Assembly (NCBI GenBank): GCA_905221605.1
Contig: CAJNDS010002280.1
Coordinates: 456,987 to 520,986, forward strand
Direction: 5' to 3'
DNA length: 64,000 nucleotides
DNA from: Symbiodinium natans
Taxonomy: Eukaryota > Sar > Dinophyceae > Suessiales > Symbiodiniaceae
Below the pieces are notes generated by a model. It ran no database searches and was not told the origin of the DNA. It was given only the letters and a program-made list of their open reading frames with translations. The number at the start of each line of letters is the position of its first letter. Position 1 is the first letter of the stretch. The position numbers were made by a program, and so were the translations under genes. Positions 51,726 to 62,821 of the stretch are shown piece by piece.

Positions 51726-53203
51726 CCCCAAACCCCCCCCCAGATTATTCCTTTTCAGGAAAGAGGATGCGCCCTAACTCTCGCTCTCATTCTTTTCTTC
51801 TCTACTTTTCGACTCGTCTTGTTGGCATGGCCGAGGATGAGTTTTGAAGCACTTGGAACTGCTTGAGAGCAGTAGTGAAGAAGTGCGTGTCAGAACTCTG
51901 AGGTTCTGTCTTGTTGCAACTCACTCCGTGTTCCTGCCACTTCGTTCGTTGCCGTTGGACGTGTAGGATGCGCCGACCTTGCTGACAGCCTCAGTCGAGG
52001 TTAATGACCCCTTTCTTCTGGGCTTCCCGGAATCTGCGCGCTGCTTCACTTCATGGTCGGCACGACCCACAACACCCTTGGAAGGGGACTCACACTGGCT
52101 GGCGTCTGCTTGAAGAATGCTGGCCCTGCTCCTGAAAAACTTTAGTGGCCACGACAAGCGTTCAGTCCTTCTCTCTTTCTGTCCGGGTGCTTCTGCGGCC
52201 CTGCTCTGTCTGAAGCACCGATATCTTTCATGCCTGCGTGTGAAGAAAAGATGCGTGCAGTTTCTTCTTGACGTGTGCTTCTAGGAACATTCGTAACGGA
52301 CCAGTGCTGGGAGTGAACCCGCACAGTTTTCGTGACGTTGCGCCAGAAGGTTTATTCCTTACAGTCGTGTTGATGTTGTGGAAAGTCTTATCAACACATA
52401 TCAAGACTGGGTGGCGAAGCTCCTTGCGCTCCAATGCAGTTTTGGGCGGGCTCCGGAGTCGGCTTCGGGTGGGCTTGGGCCTCGCGCTCTCCACGCGGTT
52501 TGGGGGGACTCCGCGTGGGCTCCGCTTCTTTGCGGAAGGGGTTCGGGGTTGCGATGACGGAATTCCTGAACTTGCGTAAGGTGACAGCTAGCCACTCTTC
52601 AACAAACATTGCGTTGTTGACTGCAAGTAACATGTGTTAATGTCATGAAGGAGGAGAGCACGCTGGAAAGGAACTTCCACTTCGCCTACTTACTTGCCAT
52701 TCACGAGAACGTGCCTTTGGAAGTCAGACGTGCAAAACCTTTTTTCCCAAAGGCAGTACTGAACTGGGCCAATTCAGTGAAGGAGTTGGTGTGCGTGAGC
52801 TCGTCATGTGTTATGTGCCGTGCGGAGAAATCGGGCAGTGTTGTTTGCCAAGGTTCGCGTGTCTCCACCAGTGACCCCCAAAATGGATGTGTTTAGTAGG
52901 GATTTTGATCCATAGCCATTAAACAGAGTGTAGTTCATTCTGGTGAATGCAACTGACCGAAATTGAGATCTCGCAAAACTGTTTGAAAGCGCGATTTCCA
53001 GATTTCACTTTGCAAGATAATACTTCAGGGTTGTGTGTGTGTGTGTGTGTGTGTGCGTGCGCGTACAGGAGTATTTCTGCGAGTTATAAAGATCGTTTGC
53101 AAGTCCTCTTGGAGAAACCGTTTCAAGCAGTTTTTCATTTGTCTTCGACTTGCAGCTCAAGGGCCTTCCGAGAAGGTGAGCACGGTGAAACCATCGACCA
53201 GTC
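51726..53203. other. Gene-free flank upstream of the amine oxidase
   Basis: No supported gene. A (TG)n run at about 53033-53055 and a pyrimidine-then-CAG at about 53140-53155 precede the amine oxidase start by about 50 bp, which may be where a spliced leader joins; this is an inference. Confidence 0.4.
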
Positions 53204-54592
53204 ATGGTGGAAGCCGATGTCATCATTGCTGGCGCCGGTGCTGCTGGCATGAACGCCGCATCCATCTTGCGCAAAGCTGGAAAGACGGTGGTGGTGCTGG
53301 AATCCCGCGGCCGTTTGGGTGGCCGAATCTTCAGTCACCAGCTGGAGTCAGGCACTCACGTGGAGCTGGGTGCACAGTGGCAGGCAGAAGCCGGGCATGA
53401 TCGCTTGGACCAGTTGGTGAAGACTTATGGATACAGGAAGCTTGAGCACTTCAAGGCCGGCAAAGATGTGGTATGGAAGGATGGGCCAAAGCCGTCGCTC
53501 CAATCTCCGGGCAACTCTGGGGTTGGATGCTTCTCTGGCCTCGACTTCATGATGAGATTTTGGCGTCTGAGTCGAATGACCAAGAGGATTTCGCTCAGCG
53601 GCTTTCAGCAAGGCCTTGAAGAGATTGACAATCGGAGTGTGGGTCATTACCTGGAGAAGAACTGCTGGACCAATGGCGCCAACACTCTAGCTCAGTCAAT
53701 CATGAAGGGCGGTTTTTGCCGCGACCCAAAAGATATTTCAATCTATGCTGCTGGACACACCATGAAAACCTTTGGATCATTGGAACAGCAGGAGAAGGCA
53801 GAGACGTTCTTCTTTGATCAAGGGCTTCAAAACATATTTGCAAAGATGGCAGAGGAACTTCAGGATGGCGTTCAGCTCAACTCGCGTGTCGTGGAAGTAG
53901 ATAGTGCTGGAGATAAGGTGGTGGTCAAAGCCAGCACCGGCGCGGTGTATACGGCCAAAGAGTTGATCTTGGCATTCCCTCCCCAACTTCTTGGGCGAAT
54001 CCGTTTCCAGCCACCCCTGCCCAGCAATTACACTGAAGTGGCTTCCTCCATGGTGTTTGGCCAGGTGCTGAAACTCATCGCAGTTTTTCCCACGCCCTGG
54101 TGGCGTACTCGTGGTCTGACGGGTTCAGTGTCATCTCTTGGCAGTCGACCCCAAGCTCAAGGGCAAGAAGGTCAGGGCTTGGTGCTGGACGTGTCCGAAG
54201 TGGCGGATTTGAGCCACTCCACGGGGAACGGCGTGCTGGCAGGCTTTGTTGTGGGCGCCCAAGCTCAAGAAGTGTGCGAGAGGCCCGCGGAGGAGCTGAA
54301 AAAGGGCTTTGCTGACTTCCTTCGTGCATCTTACGGGTCACTCGAGGAAGAGATACAATCATTTCATTATCACAACTGGATTAGCGACGAAGACTCACTG
54401 GGTGCGTATATGTCTACTCCTGGCCTGGGTCAATGGAAGAAGATGCCGGATGGCTTTTTCCCCAAGACCGGAAGGATTAGCTTTGCCGGGACAGAGTACG
54501 CTCACCACTGGCGCGGCTACATGGAGGGAGCTTTAGAGTCCGGGGAGCGGGCTGCTCATGCAGTGCTGTCTGCCTTGACCTCCAATTCTTAA
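53204..54592 (+). CDS. FAD-dependent amine oxidase (monoamine/polyamine oxidase family), intact
   Basis: A 462-aa intronless frame from ATG 53204. The N-terminus has a Rossmann dinucleotide motif ADVIIAGAGAAGMNAAS (residues 4-20), then VVVLESRGRLGGRI (28-42), the classic GG motif of flavin amine oxidases. GQVLKLIAVF holds the lysine expected near the flavin N5. The C-terminus has ISFAGTEYAHHWRGYMEGAL and ESGERAAHAVL, which complete the FAD site. No SGGCY-type cysteine is present, so FAD is probably not covalently bound. The enzyme would oxidise a primary or polyamine to aldehyde and peroxide. No signal peptide is seen. Length is typical. Lack of introns fits either bacterial origin or a retroposed dinoflagellate gene. 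This is the best-preserved host gene here. Confidence 0.88.
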   Translation: MVEADVIIAGAGAAGMNAASILRKAGKTVVVLESRGRLGGRIFSHQLESGTHVELGAQWQAEAGHDRLDQLVKTYGYRKLEHFKAGKDVVWKDGPKPSLQSPGNSGVGCFSGLDFMMRFWRLSRMTKRISLSGFQQGLEEIDNRSVGHYLEKNCWTNGANTLAQSIMKGGFCRDPKDISIYAAGHTMKTFGSLEQQEKAETFFFDQGLQNIFAKMAEELQDGVQLNSRVVEVDSAGDKVVVKASTGAVYTAKELILAFPPQLLGRIRFQPPLPSNYTEVASSMVFGQVLKLIAVFPTPWWRTRGLTGSVSSLGSRPQAQGQEGQGLVLDVSEVADLSHSTGNGVLAGFVVGAQAQEVCERPAEELKKGFADFLRASYGSLEEEIQSFHYHNWISDEDSLGAYMSTPGLGQWKKMPDGFFPKTGRISFAGTEYAHHWRGYMEGALESGERAAHAVLSALTSNS

Positions 54593-55980
54593 ACCTCTCG
54601 GCTGCGTCCTGGGCTCGAAGATGTCGCCTGTGGAGATGTTCGGTGTGGCCACAGGCGGGGTTAACAGATCCCTTTGCCGCTGCGTCAGTGAAAATTCTGC
54701 GTGGCAGTCCCACTCATGCTTTCCGGCTGCGTCTTAGCCAGCTACCCTGGCGTCCGAGGGCCGTGACAAACCTTGGCATTTGATGGCGGGCGCACAAGAA
54801 GTTTTACTTCATGGAGCTTCATGGTGCTTTGATTTGTGATAGGCCTTCTCGGGGTAATGACATTCAGTCCATTCTGCTTTTGTTTGCTGTTGGGGTTGTC
54901 CATGTGGCGTTATGACGTTCAAGTCAGTGCACTCTTGTTTCCCGGGGGGTTCTGATTCGGCGCAAGTGCATACAATAGTGCTCAGTTATTTGGGCTTTCG
55001 TTTGTTGATGTCGTTTCCTGTGGGGAACAGAATTCTTTCCGCTTTTGTTACTATGCCGCTTCGCTTCACTAACGGGATGGTGAACCTTGAGTTCGCTGCG
55101 CTTCAATCCGCCAAGGGGGAGTAACTTTCAGTTCAAGGTGCTTTGGTTGAAGGAATTCCAATATTCCCTTCGCTTCATGTTTGTTTACTGATTGGGTTTC
55201 CTGGGGGAGCAAATCGTGTTCCGTTCATTGCGCTGTTGTTTATTGCGTGAGGTGGTTGACAATGCAAATGCCATGGGCCATTTTCATTGCGCGTTCTGTT
55301 TGCTGGCAGGGTCAACATTCAGTTGACTGGACTTAGGTTTGACAGTCGTTTTTGCGGCAGGGCGCTAGCAAGTGTTTCGCCAGTTTTGATGGCCTGAAGG
55401 GATTTGGTATGTTCACTCACATGTTTCGGGGAATTACCAGCTTCAGCTCATAGTCCGAGCACCCTGAGCCCGGGACCCTTGATAGTCCGCCACCCCAGAA
55501 ACGGCATGAGCAGTTCCGCAGTCTACGCCACGGCCACCTACCTAGTAGGTTCCATTGAGCCTACAGTCCCCTGAGCCCTATCCCGAATTCATGTTGCGAA
55601 TTCTCAATTAGAGAGGCGAACTAATTCCTCCGAGCCTCCAACATGCCCCCCTTCCAGTTTTATCTTGCTGTCGACAGTAGCGTACAGCAAGGCAAGCCGA
55701 AGCTTGCTAGTTTCAATCCTAATCATCCCACTAGCTGGTTTCCTTCCATGTTGAACATCCGTACATCTCATGTGTCTTGAATTTTTTTGAATTGCAGCAT
55801 GAAGGATGCTCGAGTGGGAACGCAGTCTGCTTCCTCTTCGGCCTCCAGCTTCTTGACCAGAATGTGAAGTAGAAGGCAGGCATTAGAATGAGCAGGTAGG
55901 CCGCTGAGAGCCTCCGCCCTTGTTGATGTCGACTTGTCGGGACTTAGGGGCCGCTAACGCAGCTTCTTGAGCCGGAGCGA
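54593..55980. other. Gene-free intergenic region
   Basis: No convincing ORF. From about 55440 to 55680 there is a denser stretch with inverted short motifs (GAATTC...GAATTC at about 55586 and 55600) that may be a dispersed repeat; I could not identify it. Confidence 0.4.
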
Positions 55981-55989
55981 ACAGATCCC

Positions 55990-56092
55990 CAAACCCCAAA
56001 CCCCAAACCCTAAGCCCTAAGCCCTAAGCCCTAAGCCCTAAGCCCTAAGCCCTAAGCCCTAAGCCCTAAGCCCTAAACCCTAAACCATCCAA
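55990..56092. repeat. Interstitial telomere-like tract (CCCTAAG/CCCTAAA)
   Basis: AACCCCAAACCCCAAACCCT is followed by about nine CCCTAAG units and two CCCTAAA units. CCCTAAA is the plant/dinoflagellate-type telomere repeat; most units here have a G in the last place. Confidence 0.9.
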
Positions 56093-56213
56093 AATCTAAA
56101 CCGAGCTTCCCATGATCCTTTGGGTCTAGTCGGTAAATGCGAACAGAATTTGCATCACTGACGTGCATCCCTGCCTTGGGGCAGCCTCTGCCTCTGAAAA
56201 AGCAGAGCCGGAG

Positions 56214-57816
56214 ATGCTAACCGGGAGATATCTCCTCTCAGCGCTTCATGGCTGGCGAAGCTTTTTCTCCTTTTCCTGGCAAGCGCTCCCAGATTCATCT
56301 GTGGAGTTTTGCCGAGCGCATTTGCTGGAGAATGACGGCTGCTGCCTGGATGAGCAATGCGACCCATCTGTGGTGCAACGGAACGTCAGGCGACCCGGGG
56401 CCTCCTGGGAGTGTATTGCTGCCCAGGGCTGCCTCTCAGAACCAGGTTTTCGAGGGGATGATATGCTGTCAATTCCTGCAGATCCTGTTTGTGATTGTCG
56501 CATCCTCTTCCTCCATGGAGGTAGTTGGTACCATGGCTCCCCAAACAGCACCGGGTATGCTGCGCTGGCGTCCAAGCTGGCAGCCAGGACCCGCTGCGTC
56601 GTCATGATGCCAGACTTCGCATTGTTGCCAGTCGGCAACTTCGACTCCATGCTCAAGGCATCGGTGGAGGCCCTCCAGTGGCTAGGCAATCATGTTCTGG
56701 AAGAGTGCGAGGCCAAACCTCCCGTGCGGCTTTATGTGGCTTGGCACAGGAAGTTGGCAAATTTTCCCGAGAAACAAAGCCAGAGCAAGAGCGCTTTCCA
56801 AAAAACAAGTAGACTAGAGGCCTGTCTTTGTGAGGTTGGTGGAGACTCCAGCGGCGCCACCACGGCGCTTAGCCTGATCCTTCACTTGGGGCAGCAGCCG
56901 GACCTGATTCCAAGGGCCTGCCAGCTCGAGGGGGGCTTCCTGTGGAGCCCATGGACCAACCTGTGCCTTGGCTCCAAGAAGGTATGCCGCCCACATCCGC
57001 CCACTCTGCTCAGGCAAGATTGTCAGCCATTGTCAGCCGCATTGAGCGAAGCTGAGGCTGTGTGACACGCCGGACTACTTCACCAATGCTTACTCCATGA
57101 TCTTCAACTCATCCTCTGATGCATCATCTTCAGAACATCGGGGAGATATCTTGTTCAAGAGCCCGCCAGCCATGAATATGGCTGAGTTCCGCGACGTAGC
57201 TTTGCAGTATGTGGGTGGGCAGAGGGGTTTGCTGGTAGACCCAATTGCCTCACCTTTCCACGCAGACGCCAGCCTTCTTGCAACAGTGCCACCGCTATAT
57301 TTCCTTGTGGGTTCGGAAGAGACCTTGCTCGGAGACAGTGTCATTCTGGCTCAGAAGGCTGCCGCATATGGTGCGCCTATTGTTGTTGATGTTTACCACA
57401 ACATGTGGCATGATTTCCCGATGTACTCTGAAGGCTGTGGTTCCGGCAGAGAGCTTTGGCTAGCAAAGAAGGCTTGGGAGAATACGGCTGAGTTCATCCA
57501 ATCAGCGCAGGGAACGCAAGGTTCGAATGGGTGGCCTCTCCTACGATACGTCTATGATGAGTCGCCGCAGGGCAGGAACGCGTGGTTTGCACCACACCAG
57601 CCACTCAGGCTACCTCACGGTCAGCTCCAGTCTGTTTCAGGGACTCCATTAAGTCTTTCATCTTTCCTTTATGGCGTGGTCGTCGGAGTGGTCCTTGCAA
57701 GTTGCATTTATGCAGCTGTGCAGTCCGCACTCAACAGACAGCAACAGCTTCGACAAAGCCAGCGAGCTGTGCCAGTAAGACTTGAGATGACGACCAGACG
57801 CGACTTCAACCAGTGA
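56214..57816 (+). CDS. Alpha/beta hydrolase (esterase/lipase family) with two introns and a C-terminal membrane anchor
   Basis: Start chosen at ATG 56214 (MLTGRYLLSALHGW). The oxyanion-hole motif ILFLHGGSWYHGSP is at about residues 97-110. A GC-AG intron (56739-56834, 96 nt) splits LYV from VGGDSSGA, which then holds the nucleophile Ser (G-D-S-S-G). A GT-AG intron (56982-57051, 70 nt) follows LGSKK, and the reading frame resumes LRLCDTPDYFTNAYSM. The acid and histidine are in FLVGSEETLLGDS and HNMWHDFPMYS. The fold and motifs match the hormone-sensitive-lipase-like carboxylesterases. After the catalytic domain there is a linker and a membrane helix SSFLYGVVVGVVLASCIYAA near the end, so it is probably tail-anchored. 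Intron 1 is a multiple of three and contains no in-frame stop. Substrate unknown. Confidence 0.8.
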
Positions 57817-58760
57817 AGACAAGCTCTTTGACTTCTTTGGCTTCTTTGACTTGTTTCTTTCCCATCAGCAGCTTTCAGGGCTGATTTTCGTGCAGTGCTG
57901 ATCTGCCTGCCATAGGCCTCGGACCGCACCATGCTGCTCCGTGCTGAGCATTCTTGCCGACCGCAAAAGTCTGCACGTTTTCTCCTGAAGCCCACCTAGA
58001 CAATCCTAGACACATGCAACTCGTGTTTCCAGCGAAGTCCGTGAAGGACCCGTCTTTGAGAGAGTAGAGTGACTGGTCTTGCCTCAGCCATGCAAGTAAT
58101 TAGAAATCAGTCATAATCAGTCCATCGCTGGACTTGCACTTCTGGTTCACAACTAAAGGTGGAGTTCATTGATGGTGGTTTGACTGCGTTGCGTTCGAGG
58201 TTCTGTGCACGATGAAGCCTTGTTGACACACTGTGCTCTCATGCGGAAAGCAACCGTACACCTAGACGGCGTCATGGATGGAAGCATGTTGACATCCTCT
58301 TCAGATGGAACGTACAGCCGTAGTCGAGAACGGCAATGCGGCTTGGTAGCAAAAATGTTCGGGGTCAATATCCCAGTTATCCTCGCGCTTGGCAGCGGCT
58401 GCACTGCTTTTGCAACCCTTCTCAAACACTTCATGGAACGGATGCGCTGTTTTGGGCAATGCAACCTGAGTTTCTTCGTGGTTCGTGGTGCATGCGACCA
58501 AAAATAGCATCCCAATCCGCTGGGTCCATGTCGATGACACCTCCGATGATTTTCCAACCCTTAGCCATATTCTTAGACGGGCCTGCCATTTTACTTCTAA
58601 CAACACAATAATCATATTCTCCATATGATATTATCCATCCTTGTCCAGTTTAGAATCCTCCTCCACCTTATACAATGTATACAATTCGATTGTAGGGGGG
58701 TTGGGGGTTCGGGCGAGCGTAAAAGAAGCACCGCGCCGCGAAGCCGCAAAGCGTCATAAA
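57817..58760. other. Gene-free region with one possible coding remnant
   Basis: On the minus strand near 58480-58590 the peptide KGWKIIGGVIDMDPADWDAI is readable without a supporting full gene, so it may be an exon or pseudogene piece. Otherwise nothing is seen. Confidence 0.3.
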
Positions 58761-58761
58761 C

Positions 58762-59056
58762 GAGACAAGCGTCTCAAGCGTCTCAAGCGTCACAGGCGTC
58801 ACAGGCGTTTCAAACTTTGACAGGCTCAGAGGCTTTTAAGCTTCGCGCGCGTCCTCATGCGCCTCAGGCGTCTCAAGCGTGTGAAGCGTCCCAAAGCGTC
58901 TCAAGCGCCTCAGGCGTCTCAAGCGTCTCAAGCGCCTCAAGCGTCTCAAGCGCCTCAAGCGTTTCAAGCGCCTCAAGCGTCTCAAGCGTCTCAAGCGTCT
59001 CAAGCGTCAAGCGCCTCAAGCGCCTCAAGCGTCTCAAGCGTCTCGAGCATCTCAAC
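58762..59056. repeat. 9-bp minisatellite CTCAAGCGT/CTCAAGCGC
   Basis: About 30 copies. Open in all frames (as Ser-Val/Ala-Ser or Leu-Lys-Arg repeats), so ORFs across it are artefacts. The same repeat returns at 61.74-62.26 kb. Confidence 0.92.
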
Positions 59057-59059
59057 TTA

Positions 59060-60965
59060 TTGCTCCTACTCAACACCGCAAGTTTCGGAAATGAGTGCTT
59101 CATCTTGAAATTTAGGGTTTAGGGTCGCTCAAAAGACCCCAAATTTCAAAAACATGCTCCCAATTGTACCTGTACACCATACAAAACATGCGCGCCAGAT
59201 ACACTCATGTTTATTCATTCAACACCGCAAGTTTCGGAAATGAGTGCTTCATCTTGAAATTTAGGGTTGAGCGTCGCTCAAAAGACCCCAAGCAGCAAAA
59301 ACATGCTTCTAAGTGTACCTGTACACTATACAAAACATGAGCGCCACATACAAGCATGTTTCATTCACTCAACACCGCAAGTTTCGGAAATGAGTGCTTC
59401 ATCTTGAAATTTAGGGTTTAGAGTCGCTCAAAGGACCCCATGCTCCCAATTGTACCTGTACACCATACAAAACATGCGCGCCAGATACACTCATGTTTAT
59501 TCATGCAACACCGCAGGTTTCGGAAATGAGTGCTTCATCTTGAAATTTAGGGTTTAGGGTCGCTCAAAGGACCCCTAGCGGCAAAAACATGCTTCCAAGT
59601 GTACCTGTACACTATACAAAACATGCGCGCCAGATACACTCCTGCTTATCCATTCAACACCGCAAGTTTCGTTTCATCTTGAAATTTAGGGTTGAGCGTC
59701 GCTCAAAAAACCCCAAGCAGCAAAAACATGCTTCTAAGTGTACCTGTACACTTTACAAAACATGAGCGCCACATACAAGCATGTTTCATTCACTCAGCAC
59801 CGCAAGTTTCGGAAATGAGTGCTTCATCTTGACATTTAGGGTTTAGGGTCGCTCAAAAGACCCCAAACATCAAAAACATGCTCCCAATTGTACCTGTACA
59901 CCATACAAAATATGCGCGCCAGATACACTCCTGCTTATTCATTCAACACCGCAAGTTTCGGAAATGAGTGCTTCATCTTGAAATTTAGGGTTGAGCGTCG
60001 CTCAAAAGACCCCAAGCGGCAAAAAACATGCTTCTAAGTGTACCTGTACACTATACAAAACATGAGCGCCACATACAAGCATGTTTCATTCACTCAACAC
60101 CGCAAGTTTCTGAAATGAGTGCTTCATCTTGAAATTTAGGGTTTAGGGTCGCTCAAAAGACCCCAAGCGGCAAAAACATGCTTCCAAGTGTACCTGTACA
60201 CTATACAAAACATGCGCGCCAGATACACTCATGTTTATTCATTCAACACCGCAGGTTTCGGAAATGAGTGCTTCATCTTGAAATTTAGGGTTTAGGGTCC
60301 ATCAAAGGACCCCAAGCGGCAAAAGCATGCTTCCAAGTCTACCTGTACACTATAAAACATGCGCGCCAAATACACTCCTGCTTATTCATTCAACACCGCA
60401 AGTTTCGGAAATGAGTGCTTCATCTTGAAATTTAGGGTTGAGCGTCGCTCAAAAGACCCCAAGCAGCAAAATCATGCTTCTAAGTGTACCTGTACACTAT
60501 AACGAAACATGAGCGCCACATACAAGCATGTTTCATTCACTCAACACCGCAAGTTTCGGAAATGAGTGCTTCATCTTGAAATTTAGGGTTGAGCGTCGTC
60601 AAAGGACCCCTAGCGGCAAAAACATGCTTCCAAGTGTACCTGTACACTATACAAAACATGCGCACCAGATACTCAACACCGCAAGTTTCGGAAATGAGTG
60701 CTTCATCTTGAAATTTAGGGTTGAGCGTCGCTCAAAAGACCCCAAGCAGCAAAACATGCTTCTAAGTGTACCTGTACACTATACAAAACATGAGCGCCAC
60801 ATACAAGCATGTTTCGTTCACTCCCGCAAGTTTCGGAAATGAGTGCTTCATCTTGAAATTTAGGGTTTAGCGTCGCTCAAAAGACCCCAAGCGGCAAAAA
60901 CATGCTCCCAATTGTACCTGTACACCATACAAAACATGCGCGCCAGATACGCTCGTGTTTATTCA
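59060..60965. repeat. Satellite of about 146-bp units (about 13 copies) with partial dimer order
   Basis: Units share ACACCGCAAGTTTCGGAAATG, AGTGCTTCATCTTG, AAATTTAGGGTT and GTACCTGTACAC. They begin near 59075, 59220, 59367, 59505, 59655, 59797, 59943, 60095, 60243, 60390, 60540, 60673 and 60822. Two main types differ (GTTGAGCG with GAGCGCCACATACAAG; GTTTAGGG with GCGCGCCAGATACACT) and often alternate. Each unit has the palindrome GTGTACCTGTACAC or a near version. Confidence 0.92.
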
Positions 60966-61239
60966 TAATGAGATTTTGTGCTTCAGATGACGATAGAACA
61001 GTTGAAGGGGTCAACCCCCCCCCACGCCCTCCAAAAAATCAGTTCCTAATAATGTTTTGTGTTTTAGCAGACGATAGAACAATTCAAGGGGTCAACGCTT
61101 TCCCCCCCACCCCCCCCCCAAAAGAAAAAAACAACAAAATCCTAATACTGTTTTGTGTTTTAGCAGACGATAGAACAATTCAAGGGCTCAACCTGAGGTT
61201 TTGTGTTTTAGATGACGAGAGAACAATTGAAGGGTTCAC

Positions 61240-61270
<31 letters not shown>

Positions 61271-61330
61271 AAAAAAAGTTCCTGAAAAGGTTTTGTGTTT
61301 AGCAGACGATCGAACAATTCAAGGGGTCAA
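60966..61330. repeat. Degenerate tandem repeat with poly-C and poly-A runs
   Basis: Five units contain TTTTGTGTTTTAGCAGACGA then AGAACAATTCAAGGGGTCAA, each followed by C-rich then A-rich homopolymers. These runs are prone to sequencing error. Confidence 0.8.
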
Positions 61331-61741
61331 CCCCCGCCCCGCCTGCCCCCCTACCTCCCCTCCTCACCTCCCCTGTGAAATTTGCTCCCCCCCCCCGCCC
61401 CCCCAACCCAAAACGCCTCAAGTGAAACCCTGAATCTTGAACCCTAAATCAAGTCCCTATGGTTCAGATCAAGACTGCCTGAGCTCAATCTCAATCCCCG
61501 CCCTTCTTTGGCCTTTTCTTTTTGTCATGTCGCTGGCAGTCCTCAAAGCGCTCGAACGATGTATCTTTGTGTTGAGCTTCGAAGACTTGAAAGGAACCGG
61601 CGTCTGAGCAACAGCAGCTCTGCGACGCAGACTGTGAGCCCTCCGTGCGCAAGAAAACAGAACTTGAACTACGGACATTTGCGAGAATTCTGGTCAATGC
61701 TTAACAAACGGATTGGCGTTGATCAATCTCCATCGTTTCAC
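61331..61741. other. Gene-free stretch
   Basis: C-rich at first, then mixed sequence without a supported gene. Confidence 0.4.
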
Positions 61742-62265
61742 GCGCAGCACAAGCGTCTCGAGTACTGTCGCAAGCACCTCAAGCGTGCCCAAACGCCTCC
61801 AGCGATTCCAGCGCATCAAGCCCGACGCGTCTACAGCGCCTCAAGCGTCTCCAGCGTCTCAAGCGCCTCAAGCGTTTCAAGCATCCCAAAGCGTCTCCAG
61901 CGCCTCAAGCGCCTCAAGCGTCTCGAGCGTCTCAAGCGCCTCAAGCGTCTTTGGCGCATCAAGCGTCTCAAGCGTCTCAAGCGTCTCAAGCGCCTCAAGC
62001 GTTTCAAGCGCCTCAAGCGTCTCAAGCGCCTCAAGCGTCTCAAGCGCCTCACGCGTCTCAAGCGTCTCAAGCGCCTCAAGCGACGCAAGAGCTAAAAGCG
62101 TCTCAAGCGTCTCAAGCGTCTGAAAGACAACGTTTCCTTTAGGCTTTGACGCTGCGAGGCTGTCAGACTTTCAGGCTTTCATGCTTTCTGGCTGCAAGCG
62201 TCTCCAGCGCTCAAGCGCCTCAGGCGTCTCAAGCGTCTCAAGCGTCTCAGCGACAACGTTTGAGA
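61742..62265. repeat. Second block of the CTCAAGCGT minisatellite
   Basis: About 45 copies of the same 9-bp unit as at 58.76 kb, with decayed edges; a related GCTTTGAGG repeat continues to about 62330. Confidence 0.9.
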
Positions 62266-62656
62266 AGCTTTGAGGCTTTGAGGCTTTGAAGCTTCAGACC
62301 AGCTGAGAGGCTTTGAGGCTTTGAGGCTTCGAACCTTCCCGACCCCTGCTCCCCCTACCCTCTGGTAATGGTCATGGCGATGGACGGTAAACACAAATGA
62401 CGGTAGGACTAAACATAGACTGTTTATGGATCAGAAGGGACGATCTCACCATCACGTCACCAAAACCCTCCTCCACCACATCCTCCTCCTCATCATCGTC
62501 ATCATAGTGTATTCATCGTCATCTTCAGGGTATTCCTCGTCATCGTTATTGTCATCCTCATCATCCTCATCCTCGTCCTCATCCTCATCCTCTTCATCAT
62601 CATGATCATCACCATCATCACCTTCATCACCATCATCACCATCATGACCTTCACCC

Positions 62657-62821
62657 TCACCACCACCACCACCACCACCACCACCACCACCACCACCACC
62701 ACCACCACCACCACCACCACCACCACCACCACCACCACCACCACCACCACCGCCACCCCCACCACCCCCACCACCACCACCACCACCACCACCACCACCA
62801 CCACCACCACCACCACCACCA
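62657..62821. repeat. CAC/GTG trinucleotide run
   Basis: About 55 CAC units with a short break near 62750-62770 (CGCCACCCCCACCACC). A related imperfect CATCATCAC-type stretch precedes it from about 62470. ORFs across it are composition artefacts. Confidence 0.95.

Noticed and set aside
55434-55680. Possible rRNA or tRNA fragment
   Set aside because: Short palindromic words only; I could not match any conserved rRNA or tRNA segment.
58817-59122. Ser/Val/Ala-repeat and Leu/Arg-repeat ORFs at 58.8 and 61.5-62.1 kb
   Set aside because: They are translations of the 9-bp CTCAAGCGT minisatellite, open in every frame.
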